From Scalindua_A sp046757465 (GTDB taxonomy: Bacteria > Planctomycetota > Brocadiia > Brocadiales > Scalinduaceae), in contig JBHHYH010000007.1 of the NCBI GenBank assembly GCA_046757465.1, positions 9,403 to 73,402 of the forward strand: a stretch of 64,000 nt of DNA, in the 5' to 3' direction. Below are positions 55,369 through 64,000 of this stretch, piece by piece (positions within the stretch are counted from its first letter, which is position 1; each line of letters begins with the position of its first letter). The translations under genes were made by a program, and so were the position numbers. The notes under the pieces are model-generated. The model ran no database searches. It was not told the DNA's origin and was given only the letters and a program-made list of their open reading frames with translations.

Positions 55369-57714
55369 TTATTTGTCTTTTAATACAACATTAACAGCTT
55401 CTTCCACCCTTTCGATAAATACACATTTGATTTTATCTCTGATCTCTTTGTTTATCTCTTGGAAATCCTTTTCATTCTTCTTAGGAAGTACAATTGTTTT
55501 TACCCCGGCTCTAATAGCAGCCAATACCTTTTCCTTTACACCACCAATCTCTATTACTCTACCACTGAGCGTAATTTCTCCTGTTAAGGCTACATTCCGT
55601 TTTGCATATCTCCCCGTCAAAAGGGAGAGTAAGGCCGTGCACATGGTAATACCCGCAGAAGGTCCATCCTTGGGGATTGCGCCTGAAGGTACATGAAGGT
55701 GTATATCAAGGGTGTCGTAGAAATTTTCATTTACATTTAGCGAACTGGCATTACTTCTGATATAACTTAAAGCAGCCTTTGCAGATTCTTGCATCACGTC
55801 ACCCAATTGACCAGTTAACGTAAGTTTCTTGTCACCTTTCATCTTTGCCGCCTCCACAAAGATTATGTCGCCACCTGCTTCAGTCCATGCGAGCCCCGTA
55901 ACCACACCTATTTGGTCCTTTTCTTCTGCCACCTCATAATAAAACTTTCTGTGCCCTAAAAGTTTTTCTATTGTTTCGGCAGTTATCACTTTTGTGATTT
56001 CGTTACCAGAAACAAAGGTTTTCACTAGCTTCCTACAAATTGAGGCTATTTCTCTTTCCAGGTTTCTCAGGCCTGCCTCACGTGTATATTCTCTTACTAT
56101 CTTAAGTATGGATTCGTCGACAAATTTTATAGATTTATCTTCTAAGCCATTTTCTACTACTTGCTTTGGAATCAAGAATTTGTGGGCGATATTTAATTTT
56201 TCGTCTTCGCTATAACCTGATAGACTTATTACCTCCATCCTATCCTTAAGCGCAGGGTGAACGGGGTCAAGTATGTTGGCTGTTGTGATAAATAACACAT
56301 TCGAGAGATCAAAGGGGACATCAAAGTAATGGTCAGCAAAACTAAAATTCTGTTCAGGATCTAGAACCTCGAGCAAAGCGGATGCGGGATCTCCTCTGAA
56401 ATCCGCACCAATCTTATCCACTTCGTCAAGCATAAAGACAGGGTTGTTCGAACCTGTGCGGCATATTTCCTGCATTATCCTTCCCGGAAGCGCCCCTACA
56501 TATGTTCGCCTGTGTCCGCGGATTTCAGCCTCATCTCTCATACCACCTAGCGAAATCCTCACAAACTTCCTCCCTAATGCCCTTGCTATAGATTTACCAA
56601 GAGATGTTTTTCCCGTACCTGGAGGGCCGACAAAACAGAGGATTGGACCTTTCAATTTTTCTTTCAACGTACGTACCGCCAGAAATTCCAATATCCTTTC
56701 CTTAACCTTCTCAAGATCGTAATGGTCTTCATCCAGGATCTTTTCAGCCTGCTTAATATCTAAATTATCTATTGTCTTCTTACTCCATGGTGCAGCGATT
56801 AAGTAGTCTATATATGTTCTTGATACAGTATATTCTGCAGATGCAGGATTCATTTCCCTTAATCTGTCAAGTTCCTTTTTTGCAACATCCTCTACTTCCT
56901 TCGGCATTTTTGCTTCTTTCATCTTTTGCTCGAGCTTATTTAGCTCCATGGTATGAGTGTCTTCTTGCCCCAATTCTTTTTGAATTGCTTTCATTTGTTC
57001 TCTGAGAAAGAATTCTCTTTGGGTCTTAGACATTTCTTTGGCAACATCTTCATCTATTTTCCCTTTAACCTCCTGAAGTTGAACTTCCCTATTGAGTTGC
57101 TGGAAGACCATTCTCAGTCGCTTTTGAGGATCTATCGTCTCTAATAACAACTGTCGTTTTTCTACACTTATGTCTAGATATACAGCAACCATATCAGCCA
57201 TTGTGGATGGATTGTCAACAGTATCTATTATTGAAAGAACCTCTTTTGGTAAAGTCTTGCCCCAGATTACGCTCATCTTGAAAAGTGTTTTCACTATTTC
57301 CAATAAAACGTCTGTTATCTCAGATTTTTCAGAAAACTCTCGTATTTCTTCAACCTTTGCTATCAAATAAGGCTCTGTTTGAATAAATTCGATAATCTTT
57401 ATCCTTGATTGTCCTTCAAGTAAGATTTTGGCCTTTTTCGTTGATACTTCAAAGACATGCCCTATAGTTGCTGCTGTACCTATAAGATATAGGTCGTCTG
57501 GTTCTGGTTCTTTATTACTTGATTTTTTTTGAGTTACTATCCCTACAAGATTATCTTTCGAAGGAGTATCTTTAATGACACGTATACCCTTTTTCCCGCC
57601 TACTATTAAGGGTCGTACCAGATGTGGAAACATAACGTCATTTTCAATTGGTATTATCTTTAATGTATCAGGTATCGTAATATCAGCAGTTTTGTGAAGC
57701 ATAAATTTAAACAT
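55369..57714 (-). CDS. lon: ATP-dependent protease Lon
   Basis: Cytoplasmic AAA+ serine protease of damaged and regulatory proteins. N-terminal substrate domain (IPIENDVMFPHLVRPLIVGG), coiled coil, AAA+ module with ILCFVGPPGTGKTSLGKSIA (Walker A) and NPVFMLDEVDKIG (Walker B), and the protease domain with Ser in HVPSGAIPKDGPSAGITMCT and Lys in EIGGVKEKVLAAIRAG. Length 781 is normal. An ATG four codons in is a possible alternative start. The region upstream carries a MITE-like element. Confidence 0.97.
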   Translation of the reverse strand: MFKFMLHKTADITIPDTLKIIPIENDVMFPHLVRPLIVGGKKGIRVIKDTPSKDNLVGIVTQKKSSNKEPEPDDLYLIGTAATIGHVFEVSTKKAKILLEGQSRIKIIEFIQTEPYLIAKVEEIREFSEKSEITDVLLEIVKTLFKMSVIWGKTLPKEVLSIIDTVDNPSTMADMVAVYLDISVEKRQLLLETIDPQKRLRMVFQQLNREVQLQEVKGKIDEDVAKEMSKTQREFFLREQMKAIQKELGQEDTHTMELNKLEQKMKEAKMPKEVEDVAKKELDRLREMNPASAEYTVSRTYIDYLIAAPWSKKTIDNLDIKQAEKILDEDHYDLEKVKERILEFLAVRTLKEKLKGPILCFVGPPGTGKTSLGKSIARALGRKFVRISLGGMRDEAEIRGHRRTYVGALPGRIMQEICRTGSNNPVFMLDEVDKIGADFRGDPASALLEVLDPEQNFSFADHYFDVPFDLSNVLFITTANILDPVHPALKDRMEVISLSGYSEDEKLNIAHKFLIPKQVVENGLEDKSIKFVDESILKIVREYTREAGLRNLEREIASICRKLVKTFVSGNEITKVITAETIEKLLGHRKFYYEVAEEKDQIGVVTGLAWTEAGGDIIFVEAAKMKGDKKLTLTGQLGDVMQESAKAALSYIRSNASSLNVNENFYDTLDIHLHVPSGAIPKDGPSAGITMCTALLSLLTGRYAKRNVALTGEITLSGRVIEIGGVKEKVLAAIRAGVKTIVLPKKNEKDFQEINKEIRDKIKCVFIERVEEAVNVVLKDK

Positions 57715-57803
57715 TGCCTAAATCCTTCATCTTTGAGTATAAGTTTTACGCTTTTGCAAATTAGAGCAGAATGGGCTACCAGAACCTTATTACGAAAAGT
57801 AAA

Positions 57804-57932
57804 CCCCGTTAGAATTTCCCGCCCGGATGAATCCGTTCGGTCTGGCGCAAGGGGCATTATGCCTCGTGCAAAGAAGCAAAAGATATTGTTGAATTTCATA
57901 ATTGTGATTCCGCACGGGACTTTCTAACGGGG
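57804..57932. mobile_element. 129-bp inverted-repeat element, relative of the dapA insert
   Basis: Ends CCCCGTTAGAATTTCCCG (left) and, on the other strand, CCCCGTTAGAAAGTCCCG (right). TAAA flanks both sides (57800-57803 and 57933-57936), as TTTA does at dapA. The interior contains CCCGCCCGGATGAATCCG, part of the GC-rich palindrome vocabulary. It lies in the 319-base gap between lon and the PPIase gene. No transposase. Confidence 0.85.
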
Positions 57933-58033
57933 TAAACATAATCCATTGAGTAGAATCTGGCAGAAGAGATCAGGGGTAATATCATAGTCTCAAGCTATAG
58001 TGTTAAGAATGGAAAATAAGAGGCAGGCATTTG

Positions 58034-58957
58034 TTAATCAGATAAATTCTTTGTAATTTCTGCAGTCTCAACAAGATTTAAAAGCCATGGATTCACCCTG
58101 TTTTGAATTTTCTGAGCTGTTACTAGCCTTACAAGATCATCTTTTACTTCACTGAACTTCTTCAGACTTCTTGGTACTCGATTGTCTACTTTTAAAATAT
58201 GGTACCCACTATCTGTTTTTATTATTTCACTTATTTTACCTTTTGTCAAATTTGCTGCTGCTTTCCCAAGAGTTCCGTACGGCCCAAATGGTAGCATTTT
58301 GCCAGCACGCGATGCGGAAGCCCTATCGATAGATTCTTTTCTTGCCAGTGCTCCAAAATCGGCGCCAGCCTTAATCTTTTCGAGTATTTTCTCTGCTTCT
58401 CTTTTTGTACGTAACACAATCTGTGTAGCTATGATTTTTTCTCCATACTGTTCTTCGTACGCCTCATGTAATTCCTCATCTGTTATATTTATGGTTTTCT
58501 TTATAATTTTTTCGGCTAAAAGTTCAGCCTCTACCTGGTCCCTGGTAAGTTTTAATGACTTGATTACGTTCCTTTTATATTTTTCAATAGTTAAGCCTGC
58601 CTTTTCGAGTTCACGTTTGAGGTCATCTTCATCCTTCAAACCACCTCTTCTCATTTGTTGCGTGATCATACCTTCGACCATATAATCAATCCTTTCAGCT
58701 ATCTCTTCTTGCGTCACTTTAATATTCAGTCTACCTGCCTCTTGCCCCACGAGTGTTCTTCTTATTAATATTTCTAATCCTTCTCTACCATAAGTATCTA
58801 TGAGTGAATTGGCAAGTTCTTGACGACTTAGCTCTTGTCCGTTTACGATTGCTACAACCTCATTATCCGCCCGTACTTCAAAATCAAAAATTACAATATT
58901 GCCAATTATGGTAAATACAAAAAGTATTGTGCTGAATATGAAAGTTATGTTCTTCAT
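58034..58957 (-). CDS. PpiC/SurA-type periplasmic peptidyl-prolyl isomerase
   Basis: Exported chaperone for outer-membrane proteins. Signal peptide ITFIFSTILFVFTIIGNIVI, then an N-terminal SurA-like domain (VVAIVNGQELSRQELANSLI, RRTLVGQEAGRLNIKVTQEE), one parvulin domain (IIATQIVLRTKREAEKILEK, GADFGALARKESIDRASASR, IIKTDSGYHILKVDNRVPRS) and a short C-terminal helix. Length 307. The HI(V) start of the parvulin domain is ATQIV, so catalytic strength is uncertain. Confidence 0.88.
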   Translation of the reverse strand: MKNITFIFSTILFVFTIIGNIVIFDFEVRADNEVVAIVNGQELSRQELANSLIDTYGREGLEILIRRTLVGQEAGRLNIKVTQEEIAERIDYMVEGMITQQMRRGGLKDEDDLKRELEKAGLTIEKYKRNVIKSLKLTRDQVEAELLAEKIIKKTINITDEELHEAYEEQYGEKIIATQIVLRTKREAEKILEKIKAGADFGALARKESIDRASASRAGKMLPFGPYGTLGKAAANLTKGKISEIIKTDSGYHILKVDNRVPRSLKKFSEVKDDLVRLVTAQKIQNRVNPWLLNLVETAEITKNLSD

Positions 58958-59098
58958 AGCGCTTATGTTCCCTTAAATGGTTGCTAGAAAAATTTAAAAT
59001 GAAATTATGGTAGAAACAAGCATATATATATGTATATGTATGTGTAAATACAATAACATGTGGTCAGTTTAGTGTCAACTTCATTTTATACTTGGTAC

Positions 59099-59127
59099 TT
59101 GTCAGAATTATGTATTTCTGATATAAG
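59099..59127 (+). promoter_or_regulatory. sigma70-type promoter
   Basis: TTGTCA (59099-59104), a 17-base spacer and TATAAG (59122-59127), just upstream of the ATG at 59137. The leader would be only a few bases long, as for the amidase gene at 48999. Confidence 0.45.
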
Positions 59128-59136
59128 TAAATCGTT

Positions 59137-59619
59137 ATGGAATTAAAAACAGTTAAAATGGATATTCCCGAAGGAATAAATATAATAATTGGACAAACCC
59201 ATTTTATCAAGTCAGTCGAGGACATTTATGAAGCAATGGTTGGATCTGTTCCGAATTCCAGGTTTGGAATTGCCTTCTGTGAAGCCTCGAGTGCTTGTTT
59301 GGTCCGAAGAGAAGGCAATGATAAGGAATTGATAGAGATTGCTGTGAGAAACGCCACTTCCATATCATCTGGACATACGTTTGTGATTCTCATGAAAGAT
59401 GCATTTCCAATAAACGTGTTAAATGCCATTAAGAATTGTCAAGAGGTTTGTTCTGTCTTTTGTGCTACCGCAAATCCAGTAGAGGTGGTTATTGCCGAAA
59501 CGACGCTTGGACGTGGGGTAATGGGAGTAATAGATGGATTTGTGCCAAAAGGCACTGAAGACGAAAAGGATATCAGGGACAGAAAGGCGCTTTTACGTAA
59601 GTTTGGTTACAAGCGCTGA
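59137..59619 (+). CDS. adenosine-specific kinase family protein (PF04008)
   Basis: MELKTVKMDIPEGINIIIGQ, THFIKSVEDIYEAMVGSVPN, FGIAFCEASSACLVRREGND and FCATANPVEVVIAETTLGRG are the conserved blocks of this family, best known from archaeal members with adenosine-binding structures. Length 160 is normal. The biochemical role is not firmly established. The start has no clear ribosome site and may be leaderless. It is a single-gene unit before the M28 peptidase. Confidence 0.9.
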   Translation: MELKTVKMDIPEGINIIIGQTHFIKSVEDIYEAMVGSVPNSRFGIAFCEASSACLVRREGNDKELIEIAVRNATSISSGHTFVILMKDAFPINVLNAIKNCQEVCSVFCATANPVEVVIAETTLGRGVMGVIDGFVPKGTEDEKDIRDRKALLRKFGYKR

Positions 59620-59747
59620 AGCATAAGCAACTTGTTTACATTTCAAATTCCCATTCCAAGATTAAATGATGATCTACTTTCTTTCTTGCATTAAGATATT
59701 AATTCAAAGATATTGCTAGCGAACTCAAATAGTTTAATTCTTGAAAA

Positions 59748-60581
59748 ATGTACCTCTGTCAGACATTTTTCTTATTAATATTGGGAATGAGTATATTATT
59801 GGATTATGTCCGCATGTTTGAGGGCAAAAACGACCTGGATAGAAGGAATACTCTGATAGACATCCTGGAATCAAAAGGGCATGATTTTGAGCTTGAAGAT
59901 TATAAATATAAAGGCGAAGAAGGTATCAACATTATTGTAACCAAGGGCGATGGGCAAAGGGATATTTTATTAACAACTCATTATGATGTTGTTCCCGGTT
60001 CTCCAGGTGCAAATGATAATGCATCATGCATTGCTGTGCTTTTAGATATTTTAGAGAAGTTGAAAGATTATAAGGTAAAAAACCGGATTAGGATTGTTTT
60101 CTTTGATGATGAAGAAATCAATTGTATTGGTTCGCAAGCCTATGTAGCCAGACATGGTGTGGATAATATTATAGGCGTGTATAATACGGAATTGGTAGGA
60201 ATGGGAGATACAGTGGGAATATGGCCAGTAACAAAAGATGTAGAAGACAGTAAAGTTCTCTTAAATCTGAAATCTGTCTTAGAGGATAAGGGTTATCCTT
60301 ACGGAGAAGCAGGTCTATTACCTCTATTATTTAGTGACCATAGGTCATTTAGAGAGTGTGGTTTAAAAGATGCCTTCTGTCTTTCTATGGTAGATGGCAA
60401 GAATATGAATGAAATAAGAAGATTTGCAGAATCTCCCAAATCAATGCAGGGAGAAATACCTTTTATGTTTAAACTTTATCACTCAAGCGAAGATAAAAGT
60501 AAATATTTAAGCGAAGAAGCATTAAGGTTGATGTCAGATGTAATTTATACAAGTATCGTCAGATTAGATCAAGATAGTTAG
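59748..60581 (+). CDS. M28-family zinc aminopeptidase-like protein
   Basis: Two-zinc peptidase: ILLTTHYDVVPGSPGANDNA (His and Asp ligands), RIVFFDDEEINCIGSQAYVA (catalytic and zinc Glu), YNTELVGMGDTVG (third ligand region) and LLFSDHRSFRECG (last His). Length 277. The N-terminus from ATG 59748 is hydrophobic (FFLLILGMSILLDYV) but short of a clear signal; ATG 59787 is an alternative that would make it cytoplasmic. Peptide or amide substrate unknown. Confidence 0.85.
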   Translation: MYLCQTFFLLILGMSILLDYVRMFEGKNDLDRRNTLIDILESKGHDFELEDYKYKGEEGINIIVTKGDGQRDILLTTHYDVVPGSPGANDNASCIAVLLDILEKLKDYKVKNRIRIVFFDDEEINCIGSQAYVARHGVDNIIGVYNTELVGMGDTVGIWPVTKDVEDSKVLLNLKSVLEDKGYPYGEAGLLPLLFSDHRSFRECGLKDAFCLSMVDGKNMNEIRRFAESPKSMQGEIPFMFKLYHSSEDKSKYLSEEALRLMSDVIYTSIVRLDQDS

Positions 60582-60679
60582 ACTAACTCCTGAAAAGATA
60601 AAGAGTTCAAAAATGGAAAAAGTTTTTACAGTACAATACTATAATCTAAAATCTAAAAACTTTTTTATAACAGTCTTCA

Positions 60680-61453
60680 ATGAAAATTATTGATATCAGA
60701 AAAGATAAAGGTTTTCCTGAAGAAACAATAACCCGCTTTCGTCAGGCAAAATCATGTGTTGTGTTTACGGGTGCAGGCGTATCAGCCGAAAGCGGGGTGC
60801 CAGCATTTCGTGATGCCATAACTGGAACATGGTCTAAGTTTAACGTAGAGGAATTTGCTACTCCAGAGGCATTCAGGAAAAACCCAAAAAAGGTCTGGGA
60901 GTGGTACGAGTATAGAAGAAATTTATTGAAAGATATTAATCCAAACCAGGGCCACTATGCGATTGCAGAACTAGAAAGGATTTATTCAGATTTCTGGCTT
61001 GTTACTCAGAATATAGATGGGCTTCATCGCAAGGCAGGAACCAAAAATGTACTGGAGATACATGGAAATATATATCGTAATAAATGTTTTGAAGAAAACA
61101 CAATCGCAGATAATATAAGTGTTGGTAAAGAAATTCCACCAAAATGTCCTAATTGTGGCAGCTATGTTCGTCCGGATGTGGTTTGGTTTCATGAGGCTTT
61201 ACCAAAATACGAGATGGAAAAGGCAATTGAGGTCTCTTCACGATGTGATGTTTTTATAGTGGCAGGTACTTCAGCAATAGTGTATCCTGCTGCAGAACTA
61301 CCGATAGTTGCTAAGAATGCAGGAGCATATGTAATGGAAGTAAATATTGAAAAAACGCTTATATCAACTCAGATGGACATAACTATTTTGGGTAAGACTG
61401 GCATAGTATTGCCCAAACTGACAGAATCAATAATGACCAAGGTGGGGAAATAA
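60680..61453 (+). CDS. sirtuin, NAD-dependent protein deacylase
   Basis: Removes acyl groups from lysines using NAD. VVFTGAGVSAESGVPAFRDA (NAD loop), TQNIDGLHRKAG (catalytic region), EIHGNIYRNKCF with the catalytic His, PDVVWFHEALP and VAGTSAIVYPAAELP are sirtuin motifs. The small module has CPNC, but the first pair is CFEE, so only three Cys remain; E. coli CobB has a similarly reduced pair. Class (deacetylase or desuccinylase) is not decided: the YxxR motif of class III enzymes is present as YEYRR. Confidence 0.9.
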   Translation: MKIIDIRKDKGFPEETITRFRQAKSCVVFTGAGVSAESGVPAFRDAITGTWSKFNVEEFATPEAFRKNPKKVWEWYEYRRNLLKDINPNQGHYAIAELERIYSDFWLVTQNIDGLHRKAGTKNVLEIHGNIYRNKCFEENTIADNISVGKEIPPKCPNCGSYVRPDVVWFHEALPKYEMEKAIEVSSRCDVFIVAGTSAIVYPAAELPIVAKNAGAYVMEVNIEKTLISTQMDITILGKTGIVLPKLTESIMTKVGK

Positions 61454-61457
61454 GTTA

Positions 61458-61727
61458 AACCTAAATTGAGCGATTTATATATCTCAACTTGTCATTTTGG
61501 CTCCTTCACTCCTGTCATTCCGAACGAAGAGAGGAATCTTTTTTTCGCTCAGGACAGGCCCCGGGAGAAATCTTAACGCTCGCTGTTGTAAAAGATTTCT
61601 CGCTACACTCGAAATGACAGACCGGTGCGAGTGTTTTCACCTAATGAATGAAGATAATGATTATGCTATATCTAATAATCTCAACGGAATAACAATAAAA
61701 TGAAAAGCAAATCGCTCAATTTAGGTT
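61458..61727. repeat. 270-bp element with 19-nt terminal inverted repeats and a nested repeat
   Basis: AACCTAAATTGAGCGATTT (61458-61476) and its exact inverse at 61709-61727. Inside (about 61490-61621) is another repeat, TGTCATTCCGAACGAAG... against ...CACTCGAAATGACA, related to that at 22682. A short frame (61497-61703) crosses it but has no coding look. It directly follows the sirtuin stop. Confidence 0.75.
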
Positions 61728-61949
61728 AAAATTATTAAAAATAAGTATTCTTCTTAGTAAGAAGTTGTGAGAGTTGTGGGAAGTACAACTGAACATAACT
61801 TTTTTTGGATTAATCGACCCCGTCGATAGTTTCTGTCAATCTAATTTTTTAAAACATCTAACTTCTTGTACCTTTTAGGTACTAAAAGAAATTCCTTTTC
61901 CCTTTGTGAATATTATTAATGAGAGCATGAAATAGATTACATTTTAGCC

Positions 61950-62066
61950 CTGTACGGTGTTCCCCCTAAAGGGGCCTACTTCTGGTAGCCTACAGGGGGC
62001 AATTCAAATCCCCCTTGATCCCCCCTGTAGGCTATAACGCCGTACAGGGGGGAATGGGGGATTAGC
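61950..62066. repeat. CCCTGTACGG...CCGTACAGGG palindromic repeat
   Basis: CCCTGTACGGTGTT pairs with AACGCCGTACAGGG, and GTAGCCTACAGGGGG with CCCCCTGTAGGCTA. It includes TCCCCCTTGATCCCCC and GGGGGATT words of the family seen at 3779, 4618 and 15149. It fills part of the 722-base gap before the glycosyltransferase gene; the rest (61728-61949 and 62067-62175) is AT-rich with no gene seen. Confidence 0.75.
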
Positions 62067-62175
62067 TTATAATCATATAATAGTTTTTAGAAACAATGTA
62101 ACCTATTTAGTGCTCTGGGTAATATATCCTCTCTTTTGCCATATAAATTATTTTATGTGGGGTAAAATTTAAGTA

Positions 62176-63885
62176 ATGTTGCTAAATGACAAATACGTCT
62201 GGATACTGCTATTTATTTCTTTATCAGTGAGAATATACTTAGGCATTTTTACATACGTAATTCAGAATGATAGTGTTGCTTTTATACAAAATGCAGAGTA
62301 TTTCGCTAATGGAGATTTCTTAAGTGGGTTGAGACACAACTATCATCCTTTATACTCTCTTATTATGGCGGGGTTATACAAGATAGTTCCAAACATGGAG
62401 CTGTCAGGCACAATCATATCTATTTTTTTTGGTACACTTACCGTAATAGCATTTTATCTGATTGGTAAAGGTATTTTTGATCAAAGGATAGCCTTTGTTT
62501 CTTCTATTATTTTGGCCTTCCATCCCTATGCTGTAAGATTTTCTGCAGACATAATATCAGAATCTACTTATTTCTTCTTTTTTACGTCTGCCCTTGGTTT
62601 AGGGTTCTTTGCGATAACAAATAGAAAACTTTTATTATTTGCCCTTACAGGAATATGTACTGCATTTGCTTACCTTACCCGCCCTGAGGGAATAGGTATT
62701 ATTTTCATAGTAATCTGTTGGTGTCTTTTGAAGGATCTTGCTAAATTTAAGGTAATTTGGAAAGAAAAGATTGTTTCAATTTTGATATTGGTTGTTTCAT
62801 TTCTTGTCTTTTCATCACCATATCTTATATATATTAAGAAAGAAACAGGCGCTTGGCACCTTACAAAGAAAAAGAGTTTATCTAGAATGGCAGGGATTGA
62901 AAAAATGTTAAGTGACCCAAAGAATGAACTTGCTAAACATCAAGTAAAAAGCAATTCCCCACCCTCTCCTTCTCATCAAACCCCAAGCCGACCCCATCCA
63001 GGTGAGCAAAGTAATTCTGGCTTGAAATCACTCGGACAGGCACAAGATAAGGATAAAGGGAATGCTACAAAATCAAATGCAGACATTACTAAACAAGCAA
63101 TTAGTAATGGTGTAAATTTGAGAACACATCTAGAGAGTGTGCTGTATATTGCCAAGAAGTACTTAAGCACCTTTCATCCCTTTTTGTTTATATTCCTCAT
63201 AATAGGTGTGATAAATTGGACAAGAATAAAGAGGGAACGACTTTTTGGGTTTTATATAACAACGATTATTATTTTTTACCTGTTCATACTGTATAGATTA
63301 AACATTACTCAAATAGCAAGCTATGGTGATATTTTTCAGTATCCCAGTAGAAGACATCTGATGCCCATAGTTATTCCAGCGATCTTTTGTATAGGGGTAG
63401 GGGTTTGTGCTATTGGAACATGGGTACGTGAAAGATTTCAGATTGATAGATTGAGGTTTGGTTTTAAAGAGGTATTATTAAGGAGTGCATGGGTAGTTCA
63501 GCTAATAATATTGGTGATCGTTGTTGGAGTCTTATTACCAAAGACATTAAAGCCTCAGGGTCTTGATAAGATGGGTGTTAAAGAGGTAGGCCGATGGATA
63601 AGAGAAAATTCTGATAAACCATCGCCTGCAATTTTAAGCGCTTCTGCAAGAAATGCTTATTATGCTGGGGGAGAACATATTCAGATGGGAAGTGTTGGTA
63701 ATGCTCTTTCCATAGCAAGAGCTAAAAAAGTAGATTACATACTAATTACACATAAAGAATATAAAGCTATGGGAAAAAAGTTACAGCAATCTATAGGGAA
63801 CAAACAAATAGTGCTTGTATATAAGTATCCAGAGGAAAATTCCTTAAATAAACACAAAATCTTTCTGTACAAAGTTATATATTAA
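62176..63885 (+). CDS. ArnT/PMT-type membrane glycosyltransferase
   Basis: GT-C fold enzyme that moves sugars from polyprenyl-phosphate donors in the periplasm. It has about 11-12 membrane helices; the first loop holds VIQNDSVAFIQNAEYFANGD and HNYHPLYSLIMAGLY (acidic and His residues typical of PMT_2), and FAYLTRPEGIGI is a conserved cytoplasmic turn. Length 569. A hydrophilic stretch encoded at 62955-63060 (Pro/Ser/Lys/Asp-rich) interrupts the loop before QAISNGVNLRTHLE and looks like translated repeat DNA. uppS in this window makes the lipid carrier. Acceptor unknown. Confidence 0.85.
   Translation: MLLNDKYVWILLFISLSVRIYLGIFTYVIQNDSVAFIQNAEYFANGDFLSGLRHNYHPLYSLIMAGLYKIVPNMELSGTIISIFFGTLTVIAFYLIGKGIFDQRIAFVSSIILAFHPYAVRFSADIISESTYFFFFTSALGLGFFAITNRKLLLFALTGICTAFAYLTRPEGIGIIFIVICWCLLKDLAKFKVIWKEKIVSILILVVSFLVFSSPYLIYIKKETGAWHLTKKKSLSRMAGIEKMLSDPKNELAKHQVKSNSPPSPSHQTPSRPHPGEQSNSGLKSLGQAQDKDKGNATKSNADITKQAISNGVNLRTHLESVLYIAKKYLSTFHPFLFIFLIIGVINWTRIKRERLFGFYITTIIIFYLFILYRLNITQIASYGDIFQYPSRRHLMPIVIPAIFCIGVGVCAIGTWVRERFQIDRLRFGFKEVLLRSAWVVQLIILVIVVGVLLPKTLKPQGLDKMGVKEVGRWIRENSDKPSPAILSASARNAYYAGGEHIQMGSVGNALSIARAKKVDYILITHKEYKAMGKKLQQSIGNKQIVLVYKYPEENSLNKHKIFLYKVIY
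62955..63060. repeat. probable repeat-derived in-frame insertion in the glycosyltransferase
   Basis: Composition changes to C-rich (TTCCCCACCCTCTCCTTCTC, ACCCCATCCAGGTGAG) with GTAATTCTGGCTTGAAA, similar to ends of the GC-rich palindromes. It encodes a low-complexity stretch starting SPPSPSHQTPSRPHPGEQSN in a predicted loop. No clean inverted ends, so boundaries are approximate. Confidence 0.5.
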
Positions 63886-64000
63886 ATGTCATTTTGTTTG
63901 CAAATAGCCAGTCTCTAACTCTTTACATATCAAGAGCTTAAATAGGTTAGACAAATGATTGTGGAAATGTAGAAGGTTATGCACAATACAATGAAAATTT

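Noticed and set aside
61040..61200. Sirtuin with only three of four zinc cysteines
   Set aside because: A reduced Cys pair is also present in E. coli CobB, so this is ordinary variation in the family.

Overview
This window is an AT-rich bacterial chromosome segment, densely coded in long same-strand runs. The organism is Gram-negative in architecture. It has LPS genes (kdsB, an LptE-like lipoprotein), a TolC-type outer-membrane efflux protein, a BamD/YbgF-like TPR protein, a periplasmic PpiC-type chaperone and a peptidoglycan amidase. It also makes c-di-AMP (folP-cdaA-ybbR order). Its IMP dehydrogenase resembles eukaryotic enzymes, it carries many palindromic repeats, and it has a sulfur-relay operon. 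Together these would suit a planctomycete such as a Brocadiales (anammox) relative, but no rRNA or diagnostic marker is present, so that placement is only a guess.

Layout. 1-6 kb: a CheW 3' end, a membrane diguanylate cyclase, a response regulator, then small envelope lipoproteins and an exported cyclase-family hydrolase. 6-9 kb: surE, and a cdd-punA salvage pair on the minus strand. 9-22.6 kb: a housekeeping run on the plus strand (purA, uppS, cdsA, phoH, ybeY, recO, TPR protein, lptE, folP, cdaA, ybbR, pdxJ, dapA, folE, tolC-like). 22.8-25.9 kb: a sulfur-trafficking operon (TusA, MoeB/ThiF-type E1, three DsrE/F/H-type proteins, a second TusA, a GcvH-like lipoyl carrier). 26-28.6 kb: an isolated, divergent SelO-like pseudokinase and an orphan small gene in long spacers. 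28.9-38.1 kb: a methylcitrate-cycle locus (prpD, prpB, later prpC) split by about 5.7 kb of accessory DNA. That DNA holds a XamI-type restriction-modification pair, a HEPN-like protein, a tRNA-Asn fragment, gene remnants and an unknown 433-aa gene. 38-57.7 kb, mostly minus strand: a NifS-like protein lacking the PLP lysine, a PcrA/UvrD helicase, a toxin-antitoxin-like cluster, an exported methyltransferase, a decayed phosphoesterase, guaB, priA, an NCS2 permease, pyrG, kdsB and lon. In the same stretch, on the plus strand, lie an amidase and two overlapping half-ferritin genes. 58-64 kb: a PpiC-type PPIase, an adenosine-specific-kinase family protein, an M28 peptidase, a sirtuin and an ArnT/PMT-like membrane glycosyltransferase.

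The most striking property of the window is a set of palindromic repeats sitting inside genes in frame. A 110-bp inverted-repeat element lies directly after the dapA start codon; with its 4-bp target duplication it adds exactly 38 codons, and a relative lies at 57.8 kb. A family of GC-rich palindromes sharing a 26-nt core interrupts punA and the start of a lipoprotein, and a related one interrupts folP. Further repeat-derived sequence is translated in lptE and in the membrane glycosyltransferase. This recalls the Rickettsia palindromic elements. The second notable theme is enzymes that keep their fold but have lost key residues: the SelO-like protein (Lys/Glu pair lost), the NifS-like protein (PLP Lys lost) and YbeY (third metal His replaced by Asp).
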